The notes beneath the pieces are model-generated. The model saw only the letters and a program-made list of their open reading frames with translations, was not told the origin of the DNA and searched no databases. Shown here piece after piece: positions 1 to 8,206 of a stretch of DNA of 58,460 nucleotides (position 1 is the stretch's first letter; the number at the start of each line of letters is the position of its first letter). The position numbers were made by a program, and so were the translations under genes. Origin of the DNA: Acidobacteriaceae bacterium (lineage in GTDB: Bacteria > Acidobacteriota > Terriglobia > Terriglobales > Acidobacteriaceae); contig CAHJWI010000027.1 of NCBI GenBank assembly GCA_903642225.1, positions 1 to 58,460 on the forward strand, in the 5' to 3' direction.

Positions 1-1
1 C

Positions 2-685
2 ACCACGGGTGGCAACCTCCTGCAGCGGACGCGCTGCATGTATTACCGCGATACGGTGTGGCCCTGCAACAAACGCGTGCCGGGCAGCGGCTGTTCAGCA
101 ATCGGCGGCGCAAACAGGATGCTCGCCATCCTGGGCGCGAGTGAGCACTGCATCGCCACGAACCCGAGCGACATGAACGTGGCGCTTACCGCGCTTGAAG
201 CTACGGTGCACCTGCAGGGCAGGCAGGGCGAGCGCTCGATCGCCATAGGCGAATTCTTTCGCAGGCCCGGCACCACGCCGCACATCGAGAATGTGATGCA
301 GCCTGGCGAGTTGATCACGGCGGTGACCCTACCTGCAACGGCAGCCGGCAGCCGCTCTCTTTATATAAAGCTGCGCGATCGAGCTACGTATGAGTTCGCC
401 CTGGCATCCGCGGCCGTGGTGCTGACCACAGTGTCCGGCAGGATCACGCATGTTCGGTTGGCGCTCGGCGGTGTGGGCACGGTGCCCTGGCGGGCGCATG
501 AGGCCGAGGCTGCGCTGCTCGGCAAGGTCCCGTCGCCGGCGATCTTCCGCAGGGCTGCCGAGGCGGCGTTGCAGCATGCGCGTCCGCAGAGCGAAAACGG
601 CTTCAAGGTAGAGCTCGCCAGGCGTTGCATCACGCATGCGCTAACGACCGCGGCTGCGGGTGGAGGAGAGCAGTATGGCAGCTAA
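2..685 (+). CDS. Xanthine dehydrogenase-family FAD-binding subunit (partial, 5' end outside window)
   Basis: FAD-binding subunit of a molybdenum hydroxylase (YagS/PaoB/CoxM type), which passes electrons from the 2Fe-2S subunit to the acceptor. The frame is open from the first bases of the window, so the gene starts upstream. The visible part begins in the family's conserved cysteine-rich stretch (GGNLLQRTRC, then CNKR and PGSGCSAIGG), continues through HAILG/CIA-like and PSDM motifs of the FAD domain, and ends in the CO-dehydrogenase flavoprotein C-terminal domain. The TAA stop lies inside the start of the next gene, an 11-base overlap that suggests translational coupling. The following genes encode the Mo and FeS subunits, which confirms the complex. 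Substrate (xanthine, aldehyde or N-heterocycle) cannot be told from this subunit. Confidence 0.9.
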   Translation, partial: TTGGNLLQRTRCMYYRDTVWPCNKRVPGSGCSAIGGANRMLAILGASEHCIATNPSDMNVALTALEATVHLQGRQGERSIAIGEFFRRPGTTPHIENVMQPGELITAVTLPATAAGSRSLYIKLRDRATYEFALASAAVVLTTVSGRITHVRLALGGVGTVPWRAHEAEAALLGKVPSPAIFRRAAEAALQHARPQSENGFKVELARRCITHALTTAAAGGGEQYGS

Positions 686-2999
686 TATGGGGAACAACAC
701 GCTCATCGGCAAGCCGCAATCGCGCATTGACGGCCCGGTAAAGGTCAGCGGTCAGGCGCGGTATACGTCGGACTACAGCTTCCCCGGTATGCTCTATGCC
801 GTTCCGGTGGGCGCGACGGTCGCCCGGGGCAAGCTTCTTTCGCTCGACACGAAGGTGGCCGAGGCGATGCCCGGCGTGCGCGCCGTCTTTCATGGTGGCA
901 ACATCGGCAGGCTCTATCGTGCCAGCTTCCTGATGGCCGATCTTGTGCTTCTGGATGAGAAGCGGCCGCCTCTCGCGGACAATGACGTCAACTATTTCGG
1001 TCAATACATAGCTGTCGTGGTGGCGGACACATTCGAGCAGGCAACTGCGGCTGCGGACGCGGTAGAGGCACGCTATGCCGCCGAGCGGCCGGTGATGAAC
1101 TTCGATCTTTTGCGCGGCACAGAGCTGAAGCAGAGCGATCACCGCGGCGACGCGGTTAAAGCTTTCGAAAGTGCGGCTGTCAAAATCGACCAGGTTTACA
1201 GCACACCCGTGCAGACGCACAACGCCATCGAATTGCATGGAACGGTGGCGGTGTGGGAAGGCGGTAACTGCACGCTGTACGACACCGTGCAGGGTGTCGG
1301 CAACCACCAGCTCGTTATGACCCAGCGGCTGGGCATTGAGCGGGAGCAGCTGCGCGTGATCACGCGTTATCTTGGCTCGGGTTTTGGTGGAAAGATCTCC
1401 GCTTGGGGGCACTGCTGCCTGGCGGCTGCGGCAGCGCGTAACCTCAACCGCCCTGTAAAGCTGGTGCTTAGCCGCAGGCAGGCTTTTGAATCTGCGGGTC
1501 ATCGGCCCGCAACGCAGCAGCGGGTACGGCTGGGCGCCACGGCCGAGGGCAAGCTCGTCTCCCTGCAGCACGACTATGTCAACACCACCGCCATGGTCGA
1601 AGACTTTACGGAGTACTGCGCCGAAGCTTCACCCTTTCTGTACAGCACGGCAAACATGAGCAGCAGCTCCGCGCTGGCGCGCCGCACCTTGGGTGCAGCC
1701 ACCAGCATGCGCGGCCCCGGAGCGGTACCCGGTTCGTTTGCGCTTGAGTCGGCGATGGACGAGCTTGCGTATCAGTTGCGCATTGACCCCGTAGCGCTGC
1801 GCCACAGGAACGAGCCAGCGCTGGATGAGAGCATGGGCATTCCTTTCTCCTCACGCCATCTGACAGAGGCGCTGAACATGGGTGCGGAACGCTTCGGCTG
1901 GTCGCAGCGCAGCTCGGAGGTCGGTTCCATGAAGCGGGACGGCCTGACGCTGGGCTGGGGTGTCGCGGTGGCGGCGTGGGGCGCGGGCCGCTTTGCCTCT
2001 TCCGCAGCGGTCGATTTGCGCGCCGACGGTACGGCCCGCGTCAGCTGCGGCACGCAGGACATCGGTACCGGCACGTACACCATCCTGGCGCAACTGGTAG
2101 GCGAACGTCTCGGCCTCGCCATGGACAAGGTCGAGGTGGCGATCGGCGACAGCAACCTGCCGGCGGGGCCGCTCTCCGGCGGCTCGCTGGTGACCTCATC
2201 GCTGGTGCCCGCGGTCTCTCGCGCACTGGACGAAGTGTCGCAACGGTTGATCACGGCCGCGTCGCTGCTGCCCGATGTGCGTTGGAGCCAGACCAAGCCG
2301 GAGGATCTGCAGGTCGTCAAGGGACGGCTCGTCGTCAAGGCAAACCCGTCCGGGCCGGCCTTGAGCTTCAGCGAGGTCCTGCAGCAGACGGGCGTGCGCA
2401 GTCTCACCGGAACCGGTTCGAGCGACGGCACGATCCTCGAAAAACCGAAGTTGTCGAAGCACTGCTTCAGCGCCCAGTTTGCCGAGGTGACCTGGCAGCC
2501 GGAGATGGCACGCCTGCGCGTAAGCCGCGTCGTTACTGTCATCGATTCGGGCCGCATCATCAACCCTAAGGCGGGTCGCAACCAGATTGTGGGTGCGGTG
2601 GTTATGGGCGTCGGCATGGCCCTGTTTGAGGGCACTGAATATGACCCGCGCAAGGGCGTTGCCCTTAACACCAATCTCGCCGACTACGTGATGACTACGC
2701 ACGCCGACACGCCCGACATTGACGTGATCTTCCTCGACTACCCCGATTTTGAGGTCAACGAACTCGGGGCAAAGGGCATCGGCGAGATCGGCATGGCGGG
2801 TGTCGCCGGTGCCATCGCCAACGCGACCTACCACGCAACCGGCGTCCGCGTGCGGCAGCTGCCTATCCGTATTGAAGCCCTGCTCGAACAAAACCAGACC
2901 GGACGCGAACTGAAGAAGGAGCCATGGCCGACACACCCAACGACAAAGACAACGCCGCAACCGCACCGCGCGAACGACTCACCCGACGCTCCTTCCTAG
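675..2999 (+). CDS. Xanthine dehydrogenase-family molybdopterin-binding catalytic subunit
   Basis: Large catalytic subunit (about 774 aa) of a xanthine oxidase-family hydroxylase, YagR/PaoC-like. It holds Mo-molybdopterin and hydroxylates a purine, aldehyde or heterocycle. The N-terminal a/b-hammerhead domain starts with an IDGPVKVSGQARY motif. The molybdopterin-binding half shows GSGFGGK near residue 235 and QDIGTGTYT near 460. The C-terminal GAKGIGEIG motif carries the expected catalytic glutamate at about residue 704. I chose ATG 675 over the GTG at 660 because a strong GGAGGAG site lies just upstream of 675. It has no signal peptide of its own, while the small subunit has a Tat signal, so export would have to be by hitch-hiking. 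Length is normal for the family. Confidence 0.92.
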   Translation: MAANMGNNTLIGKPQSRIDGPVKVSGQARYTSDYSFPGMLYAVPVGATVARGKLLSLDTKVAEAMPGVRAVFHGGNIGRLYRASFLMADLVLLDEKRPPLADNDVNYFGQYIAVVVADTFEQATAAADAVEARYAAERPVMNFDLLRGTELKQSDHRGDAVKAFESAAVKIDQVYSTPVQTHNAIELHGTVAVWEGGNCTLYDTVQGVGNHQLVMTQRLGIEREQLRVITRYLGSGFGGKISAWGHCCLAAAAARNLNRPVKLVLSRRQAFESAGHRPATQQRVRLGATAEGKLVSLQHDYVNTTAMVEDFTEYCAEASPFLYSTANMSSSSALARRTLGAATSMRGPGAVPGSFALESAMDELAYQLRIDPVALRHRNEPALDESMGIPFSSRHLTEALNMGAERFGWSQRSSEVGSMKRDGLTLGWGVAVAAWGAGRFASSAAVDLRADGTARVSCGTQDIGTGTYTILAQLVGERLGLAMDKVEVAIGDSNLPAGPLSGGSLVTSSLVPAVSRALDEVSQRLITAASLLPDVRWSQTKPEDLQVVKGRLVVKANPSGPALSFSEVLQQTGVRSLTGTGSSDGTILEKPKLSKHCFSAQFAEVTWQPEMARLRVSRVVTVIDSGRIINPKAGRNQIVGAVVMGVGMALFEGTEYDPRKGVALNTNLADYVMTTHADTPDIDVIFLDYPDFEVNELGAKGIGEIGMAGVAGAIANATYHATGVRVRQLPIRIEALLEQNQTGRELKKEPWPTHPTTKTTPQPHRANDSPDAPS

Positions 3000-3592
3000 G
3001 CCAGCTTGGTGCGGCTGGTGTTGCGGCGGCCGGCGCTCCCGCGATCGCGGCGACGCAGACGTCGTCGCCCACAGCACCGGCGACATCGCCGCTTGCGCCA
3101 CCCGTGGCGCCGGGTACAGAAGACTTCCTCAAGTTGAGCCTTCACATCAACGGTGCAGCGCACGCGGTGCGCGTGGACCCGAGGACGACGCTGTTGGACT
3201 GCCTGCGCGAGACCGTGCACCTGACCGGTACCAAGAAGGGCTGCGACCATGGCCAGTGCGGTGCCTGCACGGTGCACATCAACGGTCGCCGCGTGAACAG
3301 CTGCCTGACCTTTGCCGCCATGCACGAGGCCGATGAGATCACCACGATCGAGGGTCTGGGCGAACCCGGCACGTTGCACCCCATGCAGGTGGCCTTTGTG
3401 GAGCACGACGGCTACCAGTGCGGCTATTGCACTTCCGGCCAGATCATGTCGGCGGTCGCTCTGCTGAAGGAGCCGTGCGGCCCGAGCGACCAAGACGTGA
3501 AGGAATACCTGGGCGGCAACATCTGCCGTTGCGGCGCCTATCCGAACATCGTCGCCGCGGTGCAGGCTGTCCGCAGGCAATCGCTCCTGTAA
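2924..3592 (+). CDS. 2Fe-2S subunit of molybdenum hydroxylase, Tat-exported (YagT/PaoA-like)
   Basis: Small iron-sulfur subunit, 222 aa, that relays electrons from the Mo centre to FAD. The N-terminus carries a twin-arginine signal (LTRRSFLGQLGAAG, residues about 19-32), followed by an Ala/Pro/Thr-rich linker. The plant-type ferredoxin domain has the CDHGQCGACTVH motif plus a later Cys. The C-terminal helical domain has CGYCTSGQ and GNICRCGAY, the usual ligands of the second 2Fe-2S cluster. The start at 2924 is supported by AAGGAG six bases upstream and lies 76 bases inside the preceding gene. Order here is FAD, Mo, FeS, unlike the FeS-FAD-Mo order of the E. coli paoABC operon. The complex is inferred to act in the periplasm. 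Confidence 0.93.
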   Translation: MADTPNDKDNAATAPRERLTRRSFLGQLGAAGVAAAGAPAIAATQTSSPTAPATSPLAPPVAPGTEDFLKLSLHINGAAHAVRVDPRTTLLDCLRETVHLTGTKKGCDHGQCGACTVHINGRRVNSCLTFAAMHEADEITTIEGLGEPGTLHPMQVAFVEHDGYQCGYCTSGQIMSAVALLKEPCGPSDQDVKEYLGGNICRCGAYPNIVAAVQAVRRQSLL

Positions 3593-3595
3593 TGA

Positions 3596-5404
3596 ATGCG
3601 TTTTAAGAAAGTTGCCATGACCTTTTCTCACAGGATCCTACTGCCGCTCTTGCTTTTCCTGCCGCTTTGCTCGACTGCTCAAAGCGATGCTCCGCAGACG
3701 TCTCCAGTCATCGAGCAGCCCGTGCCCTGGTGGAAGCATGCCGTGTTTTACGAGGTCTATCCCCGCAGCTATGGCGATACAAACGGCGACGGCATAGGCG
3801 ACCTGAACGGCATCACCGCGCACCTGGACTATCTGCAGCAGCTGGGTATCGACGCCATCTGGATTGCACCGTTCTATCCATCGCCGCAGGTCGACTTCGG
3901 GTATGACATCTCCAACTATCAGGATGTAGACCCGCAATTCGGAACGCTGGCTGACTTCGATCGATTGTCCCGCGAGGCGAAGGGTCGAGGCATGCGCCTG
4001 GTAGTGGACATGGTGCTGAACCACACCTCCGATCAGCACCAGTGGTTTAAAAGTTCGGCAAGTTCGCGTAGCTCTGCCAGGTCGAACTGGTACATCTGGA
4101 ATGACGGCATCGCGGCAAACGCACCGGGAGTAACGCCCTACCAGAAGCGGTACGAGCACGACGGCAAGGTGCCACCGAATAATTGGATCTCCATGTTCGG
4201 TGGCTCCGCGTGGGAGTGGTCGCCGGTTCGCAAGCAGTTTTACTACCACCGCTTTTACAAGCAGCAGCCGGACCTGAATTGGCGCAACCCGGAGGTGGAG
4301 GCGGCCATGTTTGCCGCGATGCGCTTCTGGCTGGACCGCGGCGTCTCCGGCTTTCGGCTGGATGCGATCTCGATGATCTACGAGGACGAGCAGCTGCGCA
4401 GCGCGAGGGAGTTGGGCGGTGTGGACGCGCTCGGCGATCCGCGCCTGGACAAGCTCTACCTGGACAACCTGCCAGAGGTGCACGCGCTGGTGCGGCGCAT
4501 TCGTGCACTTGTCGACAGCTACCCCGATCACCCGGTGCTGCTCGGCGAGACCTCAACCGCCAACATCGCCGACCTGGACCACTGGTACGGCGGTGCCGCG
4601 CACGATGAATTGCAGCTACCGATCAACTTTATGATCGGGTTTGTCGGTACGAACATCTTTTCGGCCGACCACTTCCGCAAGACCATTGGGGAAGCGGAGA
4701 CCGGCGTGCACGGCGGCCAGCCTCTGATCTTCTTCGACAATCACGACATCGACCGCTCAATCGACCGCTTCGGCGATGGCGTGCACAATCAGCAGATCGC
4801 CCGGCTGATTGCAACCGTGCTCTTCACCGTGCGCGGCACGCCGCTGACCTACTACGGCGCGCCGCTGGGTATGACGACGCAGACGCCGACGCGCAGAGAA
4901 GATGTGCGCGACCCGTGGGGCATCGCGGGCTGGCCGAAGCAGAAGGGCCGCGATGGCGAGCGTACGCCGATGCAGTGGACGCCCGGCCCGCAGGCGGGCT
5001 TCTCCACCAACCAGAACACGTGGCTCCCTATCGCGCCCAACTACAGGACGATCAACGTGCAAACCGAGATCGCCGATCCGGGCTCGATGCTGAACTGGTA
5101 TCGCACTCTGATCGCGCTGCGGCGCTCCACCCCGGCGCTGCTGGATGGCTCGATGACGATGCTGAACCCGGACGACCACGACGTCTTTGCCTACCGGCGC
5201 ACTTCGCCCAACGGCAAAACGTCAGTCATCGTCGCAGTAAACATGAGCCCTCAGGCACACACGGTACAGCTCAGGACGGGGCTCGCTGCGGGCACATCCC
5301 AACTGCGTACGCTGCTTGCGAGCGACCCAACCCTGCAGCACGTTACGTCGCTTCAGGTCCTTGTGCTGCCGCCGTTCTCTTCGTGGATCGGTGAGGCGCA
5401 ATGA
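3596..5404 (+). CDS. Secreted GH13 alpha-glucosidase / oligo-1,6-glucosidase-like enzyme
   Basis: Glycoside hydrolase family 13 enzyme, 602 aa, that cleaves alpha-glucosidic bonds in malto- or isomalto-oligosaccharides. A signal peptide is visible (hydrophobic core LLPLLLFLPL ending at STAQS). The (beta/alpha)8 barrel shows the region I motif DMVLNH, the nucleophile Asp256 in GFRLDAI, the acid/base Glu318 in LLGETST and the transition-state Asp384 in FFDNHD. The early GDGIGDLNGI motif is typical of the oligo-1,6-glucosidase/alpha-glucosidase/sucrose isomerase group. A second possible start is ATG 3617; neither has a strong ribosome site. It follows the molybdenum hydroxylase operon by 3 bases and overlaps the next small ORF by ATGA. 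Exact linkage specificity is not resolvable by eye. Confidence 0.9.
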   Translation: MRFKKVAMTFSHRILLPLLLFLPLCSTAQSDAPQTSPVIEQPVPWWKHAVFYEVYPRSYGDTNGDGIGDLNGITAHLDYLQQLGIDAIWIAPFYPSPQVDFGYDISNYQDVDPQFGTLADFDRLSREAKGRGMRLVVDMVLNHTSDQHQWFKSSASSRSSARSNWYIWNDGIAANAPGVTPYQKRYEHDGKVPPNNWISMFGGSAWEWSPVRKQFYYHRFYKQQPDLNWRNPEVEAAMFAAMRFWLDRGVSGFRLDAISMIYEDEQLRSARELGGVDALGDPRLDKLYLDNLPEVHALVRRIRALVDSYPDHPVLLGETSTANIADLDHWYGGAAHDELQLPINFMIGFVGTNIFSADHFRKTIGEAETGVHGGQPLIFFDNHDIDRSIDRFGDGVHNQQIARLIATVLFTVRGTPLTYYGAPLGMTTQTPTRREDVRDPWGIAGWPKQKGRDGERTPMQWTPGPQAGFSTNQNTWLPIAPNYRTINVQTEIADPGSMLNWYRTLIALRRSTPALLDGSMTMLNPDDHDVFAYRRTSPNGKTSVIVAVNMSPQAHTVQLRTGLAAGTSQLRTLLASDPTLQHVTSLQVLVLPPFSSWIGEAQ

Positions 5405-5856
5405 CCTGTTTTCGGCGGTGCAGAACCACTCATATCTTCGCAGTTACACTTTCGCTCGTCGGAGCCGTTCTTATGACCCCTGCATCCTCAACCGCTCAGG
5501 CAGACTCGCCGGCGCGACCGACCAGCAACCATGCAGACTTTCCTCCGGAGCTGGCAGCGATCATCCGGCATGAGGCGGGCAAGAGGCTTGCCGATCACGG
5601 CAGCTTCTTCCTCGATTCGTTTACCGACGACGCCGGAGTCTGGGTGGACTGTGCTGTTCAACCTCTCCTACCAGAAGATCCGTCCAAGAAGCGAGGTCGC
5701 AGGCTCAACCAGGTGCTCCAAAGGACGGACCTGCTGCGTACAGAAGCACTCGGGGGCGTAGGGCGCCATCGAACTGAGCATTTGGGTCAGCCTTTAGGGT
5801 CCGGCCGTGGCTTCCAGCTTTGCGTCAGTAACAACCCTTTGCGGCACACATGTTGA
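5401..5856 (+). CDS. Putative secreted protein, truncated or frameshifted; unknown function
   Basis: The ATG overlaps the TGA of the glucosidase (ATGA), an arrangement typical of coupled genes. The first ~45 residues look like a real signal peptide (hydrophobic AVTLSLVGAVL, then AQA). About 50 plausible residues follow (HADFPPELAAIIRHEAGKRLADHG region), after which composition becomes Arg-rich and non-protein-like. A second frame from about 5640 to 5761 reads more naturally (TVLFNLSYQKI). I read this as the 5' part of a secreted-protein gene whose remainder was lost to frameshift or deletion. I do not recognise the family. Confidence 0.3.
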   Translation: MTCFRRCRTTHIFAVTLSLVGAVLMTPASSTAQADSPARPTSNHADFPPELAAIIRHEAGKRLADHGSFFLDSFTDDAGVWVDCAVQPLLPEDPSKKRGRRLNQVLQRTDLLRTEALGGVGRHRTEHLGQPLGSGRGFQLCVSNNPLRHTC

Positions 5857-5895
5857 GCCGCGGATCACGGTCGGTTCTGATGTACTCTCCCGGGC

Positions 5896-5911
5896 AGGTC
5901 TAATAAGACCT
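5896..5911 (+). terminator. Weak terminator-like hairpin
   Basis: Six-base-pair stem AGGTCT/AGACCT with an AATA loop, followed by TAATTTTAG. It lies 40 bases after the end of the glucosidase-coupled ORF and could end that transcript. The stem is short, so this is tentative. Confidence 0.25.
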
Positions 5912-5923
5912 TAATTTTAGGAT

Positions 5924-6710
5924 TTAGCGCGCCGGTCCAGAGAAGAGCGCACACAGGGTGATCGGCTCCGGGTTCCCATAGTAGAAGGACGGGAAGAAGT
6001 CTCTCTTCATGTCTGGCTTCCTCATGCAAAGCGGCAGGGCCGCGACGCCTAATCCACTGAGTGCGAGGTTGAGCTGCACGCCCGGTCGCTGACAAGTACC
6101 TTGAACACAATGCTTGGTGCTGCGATCCTCACACCCCGAGACAGCCGCCATGTTCCAGAACCGATGCACGTAGGGGTCATGAGTCCGTCAGGAGAACTGG
6201 GGCTGCCGCGTGATGCAAGGTACCCCGGACTTGCGAAGAGCGCTCGTTTCGCTCCAGGAATAAGGCCGGGCCGGGCGGACAGAGTCACGGGGTCCTTCAC
6301 CTCGATCCCAGTCGGAGCTATACGGTTCAATTTCAACACGCAACTCCGGATGACGCTTCAGAAAAACTGGAAGCAAAGGCGCAAGAACAAGGCGCCAAGT
6401 GTGATGGGGCAGGCCACCTTGATGAGACCGCTCGGCCGTTTCCCGCTTGCGCTCCAACAATTCGCTGCCATTCTTAAGGATGCGTACCGCTCGCCTGCAG
6501 CTCTGCAAGTACTCTCTACCTGAGTCAGTTAGAAGCATCCCTCGGGGATTGCGGTGAACAAGCAGCACGTCGATATGCTTTTCTAGGCGCTTCGCGCGCT
6601 CGGCTGACGGTTGACGTCGGAAGACTGAGTTCCTGAGCCGCGGCCGTCAATGTTCCCGCGTGACCGACCGTGACAAAGATACGAACATCATTCAGATCCA
6701 GCATCTCCAT
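5924..6710 (-). pseudogene. LysR-family transcriptional regulator, multiple frameshifts
   Basis: Reading on the minus strand from about 6710, the pieces of a LysR regulator appear in different frames. The N-terminal winged helix-turn-helix reads MLDLNDVRIFVTV then LTAAAQELSLPTSTVSR. The linker and second part of the DNA-binding region read RNPRGMLLTDSGREYLQSC (frame of 6188-6568). The effector domain reads LAPLLPVFLKRHPELRVEI, then a shift to LFASPGYLASRGSP (frame of 6049-6339), then LALSGLGVAALP (frame of 5924-6169). At least three frameshifts break the gene, so no functional regulator is expected. It is divergent to the intact cupin gene at 6898, the usual LysR-target layout, so the cupin may be an orphaned target. 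Confidence 0.85.
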
Positions 6711-6897
6711 AAAACCGCCTATCAACACACGTCCTGCAACATGCGAAAGCGCGGTTTACTGACTTTCATCGAAGGCGTTGCATGTTCGCAATACAAATTT
6801 GCTTCAATGGTTGATTCGAGAGCGACTGAACGAGCGTCTCTACAAAGAGCATTCTGGTGATTCGGTGCTCAAAGCCCTACCGGGCAAAAGAGGTCTT

Positions 6898-7440
6898 ATG
6901 GAACACAATCCAAATTCGCAACATCCACCCCTTCCGCCCGATGACATGCGACGCAACCTCACGTACTCGGAGCCGAACACAGATCAAAGTCTCCCACATA
7001 TCGGCATGGTGGGAGACACCTACACCATCACTGTGTCGGGCGACGACACCGCTGGCCGTTTTTGCGTGATCGACATGCACGTCCCGCCAGGCGGCGGTCC
7101 GAGTCCGCATCGCCACGACTTCGAGGAAACCTTCATTATTCTTGAGGGTGAGATCGAGGTCGCCTTTCGCGGCAAGAAGTCAATTGTAAAGGCGGGTACC
7201 ACGGTGAACATTCCGTCGAATGCTCCGCACCAGTTCCACAACGCTTCTGCCAACGCCGCGCGCCTCCTCTGCATATGCTCACCTGCAGGACAGGAGAACT
7301 TCTTTCAGCAGGTCGGTGTTCCAGTTGCGACCCGTACGACCACGCCGCCCAAGCTGAACAAAGAACAGCAAGAGCAGTTTATTGAAAAAGCAAAGGCACT
7401 CGCGCCCACGTATCGGACTGAGTTTCTAAAGGAGATCTGA
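6898..7440 (+). CDS. Cupin-domain protein
   Basis: Small single-domain cupin, 180 aa, cytoplasmic by lack of a signal. Cupin motif 1 is seen as GGGPSPHRHDFEETFIILEG (about residues 63-82), with the two metal-binding His residues and Glu. Motif 2 is seen as IPSNAPHQFHN (about residues 103-113). ATG 6898 is chosen because AAGAGG lies just upstream; the longer open frame from 6778 has no ribosome site and an unlikely sequence. Cupins of this kind bind Fe, Mn or Zn and may be dioxygenases, isomerases or sensors; the substrate is unknown. Its divergent neighbour is a decayed LysR regulator. Confidence 0.85.
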   Translation: MEHNPNSQHPPLPPDDMRRNLTYSEPNTDQSLPHIGMVGDTYTITVSGDDTAGRFCVIDMHVPPGGGPSPHRHDFEETFIILEGEIEVAFRGKKSIVKAGTTVNIPSNAPHQFHNASANAARLLCICSPAGQENFFQQVGVPVATRTTTPPKLNKEQQEQFIEKAKALAPTYRTEFLKEI

Positions 7441-7546
7441 AAACGCTTAGCTTTTGGCTCAAACACACACCGCCTGCAGGTGTGCCGCCGTGCTTGTTCC
7501 TCAAGCCCGGGCTGACCGTTACTCCTCAGATCGAAGGAGTATCGGT

Positions 7547-7696
7547 ATGTCGAAGGCGACTCAGATTGCCGCACCTCCATCCCATGTCCAGACCACCGCA
7601 GCCGAGCTGCGGCTGCCGCAAGCCCTTCGTGAAGCTCAGACTTTGCTGTTTACCGGTTGCGGCAACCTGGCGTTTTGGTGTTCCAAGGCCGGCTGA
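7547..7696 (+). CDS. Small ORF, 49 aa, unknown
   Basis: A GAAGGAG site precedes ATG 7547 at good spacing, and the first 40 residues (MSKATQIAAP..., TTAAELRLPQALREAQ) have protein-like composition. There is no recognisable domain, and the ORF ends in a short, odd tail. It may be the remnant N-terminus of a lost gene. The rest of 7441-7948 shows nothing I can support. Confidence 0.2.
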   Translation: MSKATQIAAPPSHVQTTAAELRLPQALREAQTLLFTGCGNLAFWCSKAG

Positions 7697-7948
7697 TAAG
7701 TAGCAGCATCGACTCTTCACTCGAACCAACCAGCACCGAGCACAGGTCCGATCAGCTCATCAGAGTGCGTATATAAACCCGGTGGCGAGCAACATGCGGC
7801 GCAACAGAAACCAGCAACAACAAAACCAAGTACCCTGATGAAAGAGAATAATCGCGACGTGGCAGAGTTTACGGGCCGCAGTGCCACTTTCTTACCACCG
7901 AAAAATTAAATCGTAAAGTCTAGACTGGGAATAATTCAGGAGATCCCG

Positions 7949-8194
7949 ATGGCAACGAAGAAGGCAGCACCCGGCCCGGTGTAGAAGGTGACCAAACCGG
8001 ATAGTCAAGGCAATGACGAGAAGCTGCCGACAGAGCCAAAGCAGATTCAGGCGTTTTTTGATGCGGTTTAGGAGACGGCAACAGAACCAGCTGCCGCTCC
8101 GACCGCACAAGTACAACGCCTGCAACAACAACGTTTCGGAACACGTATTCCGGCGCATCGACGGTCGTCCCGAAGCCGCATACAGCTCATCTAA
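7949..8194 (+). pseudogene. Small Lys/Ala/Pro-rich protein gene with two in-frame stops
   Basis: CAGGAG lies six bases upstream of ATG 7949. The frame starts MATKKAAPGPV, then hits TAG, continues KVTKPDSQGNDEKLPTEP...QIQAFFDAV, hits a second TAG, then ETATEPAAAPTAQVQ... to a TAA. The composition and the start with a good ribosome site suggest a once-real 82-codon gene. TAG is used as a normal stop elsewhere in the window, so readthrough is not the favoured reading. Confidence 0.35.
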
Positions 8195-8206
8195 TTTCGT
8201 GTTCAA

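Noticed and set aside
630..2674. Long minus-strand ORFs opposite the molybdenum hydroxylase
   Set aside because: They are antisense shadows of the strongly conserved xanthine dehydrogenase-family genes.
7949..8194. TAG recoding (stop codon reassignment)
   Set aside because: TAG serves as a normal stop in intact genes of this window, for example the TonB receptors ending at 22580 and 35997, so two TAGs here mean decay.
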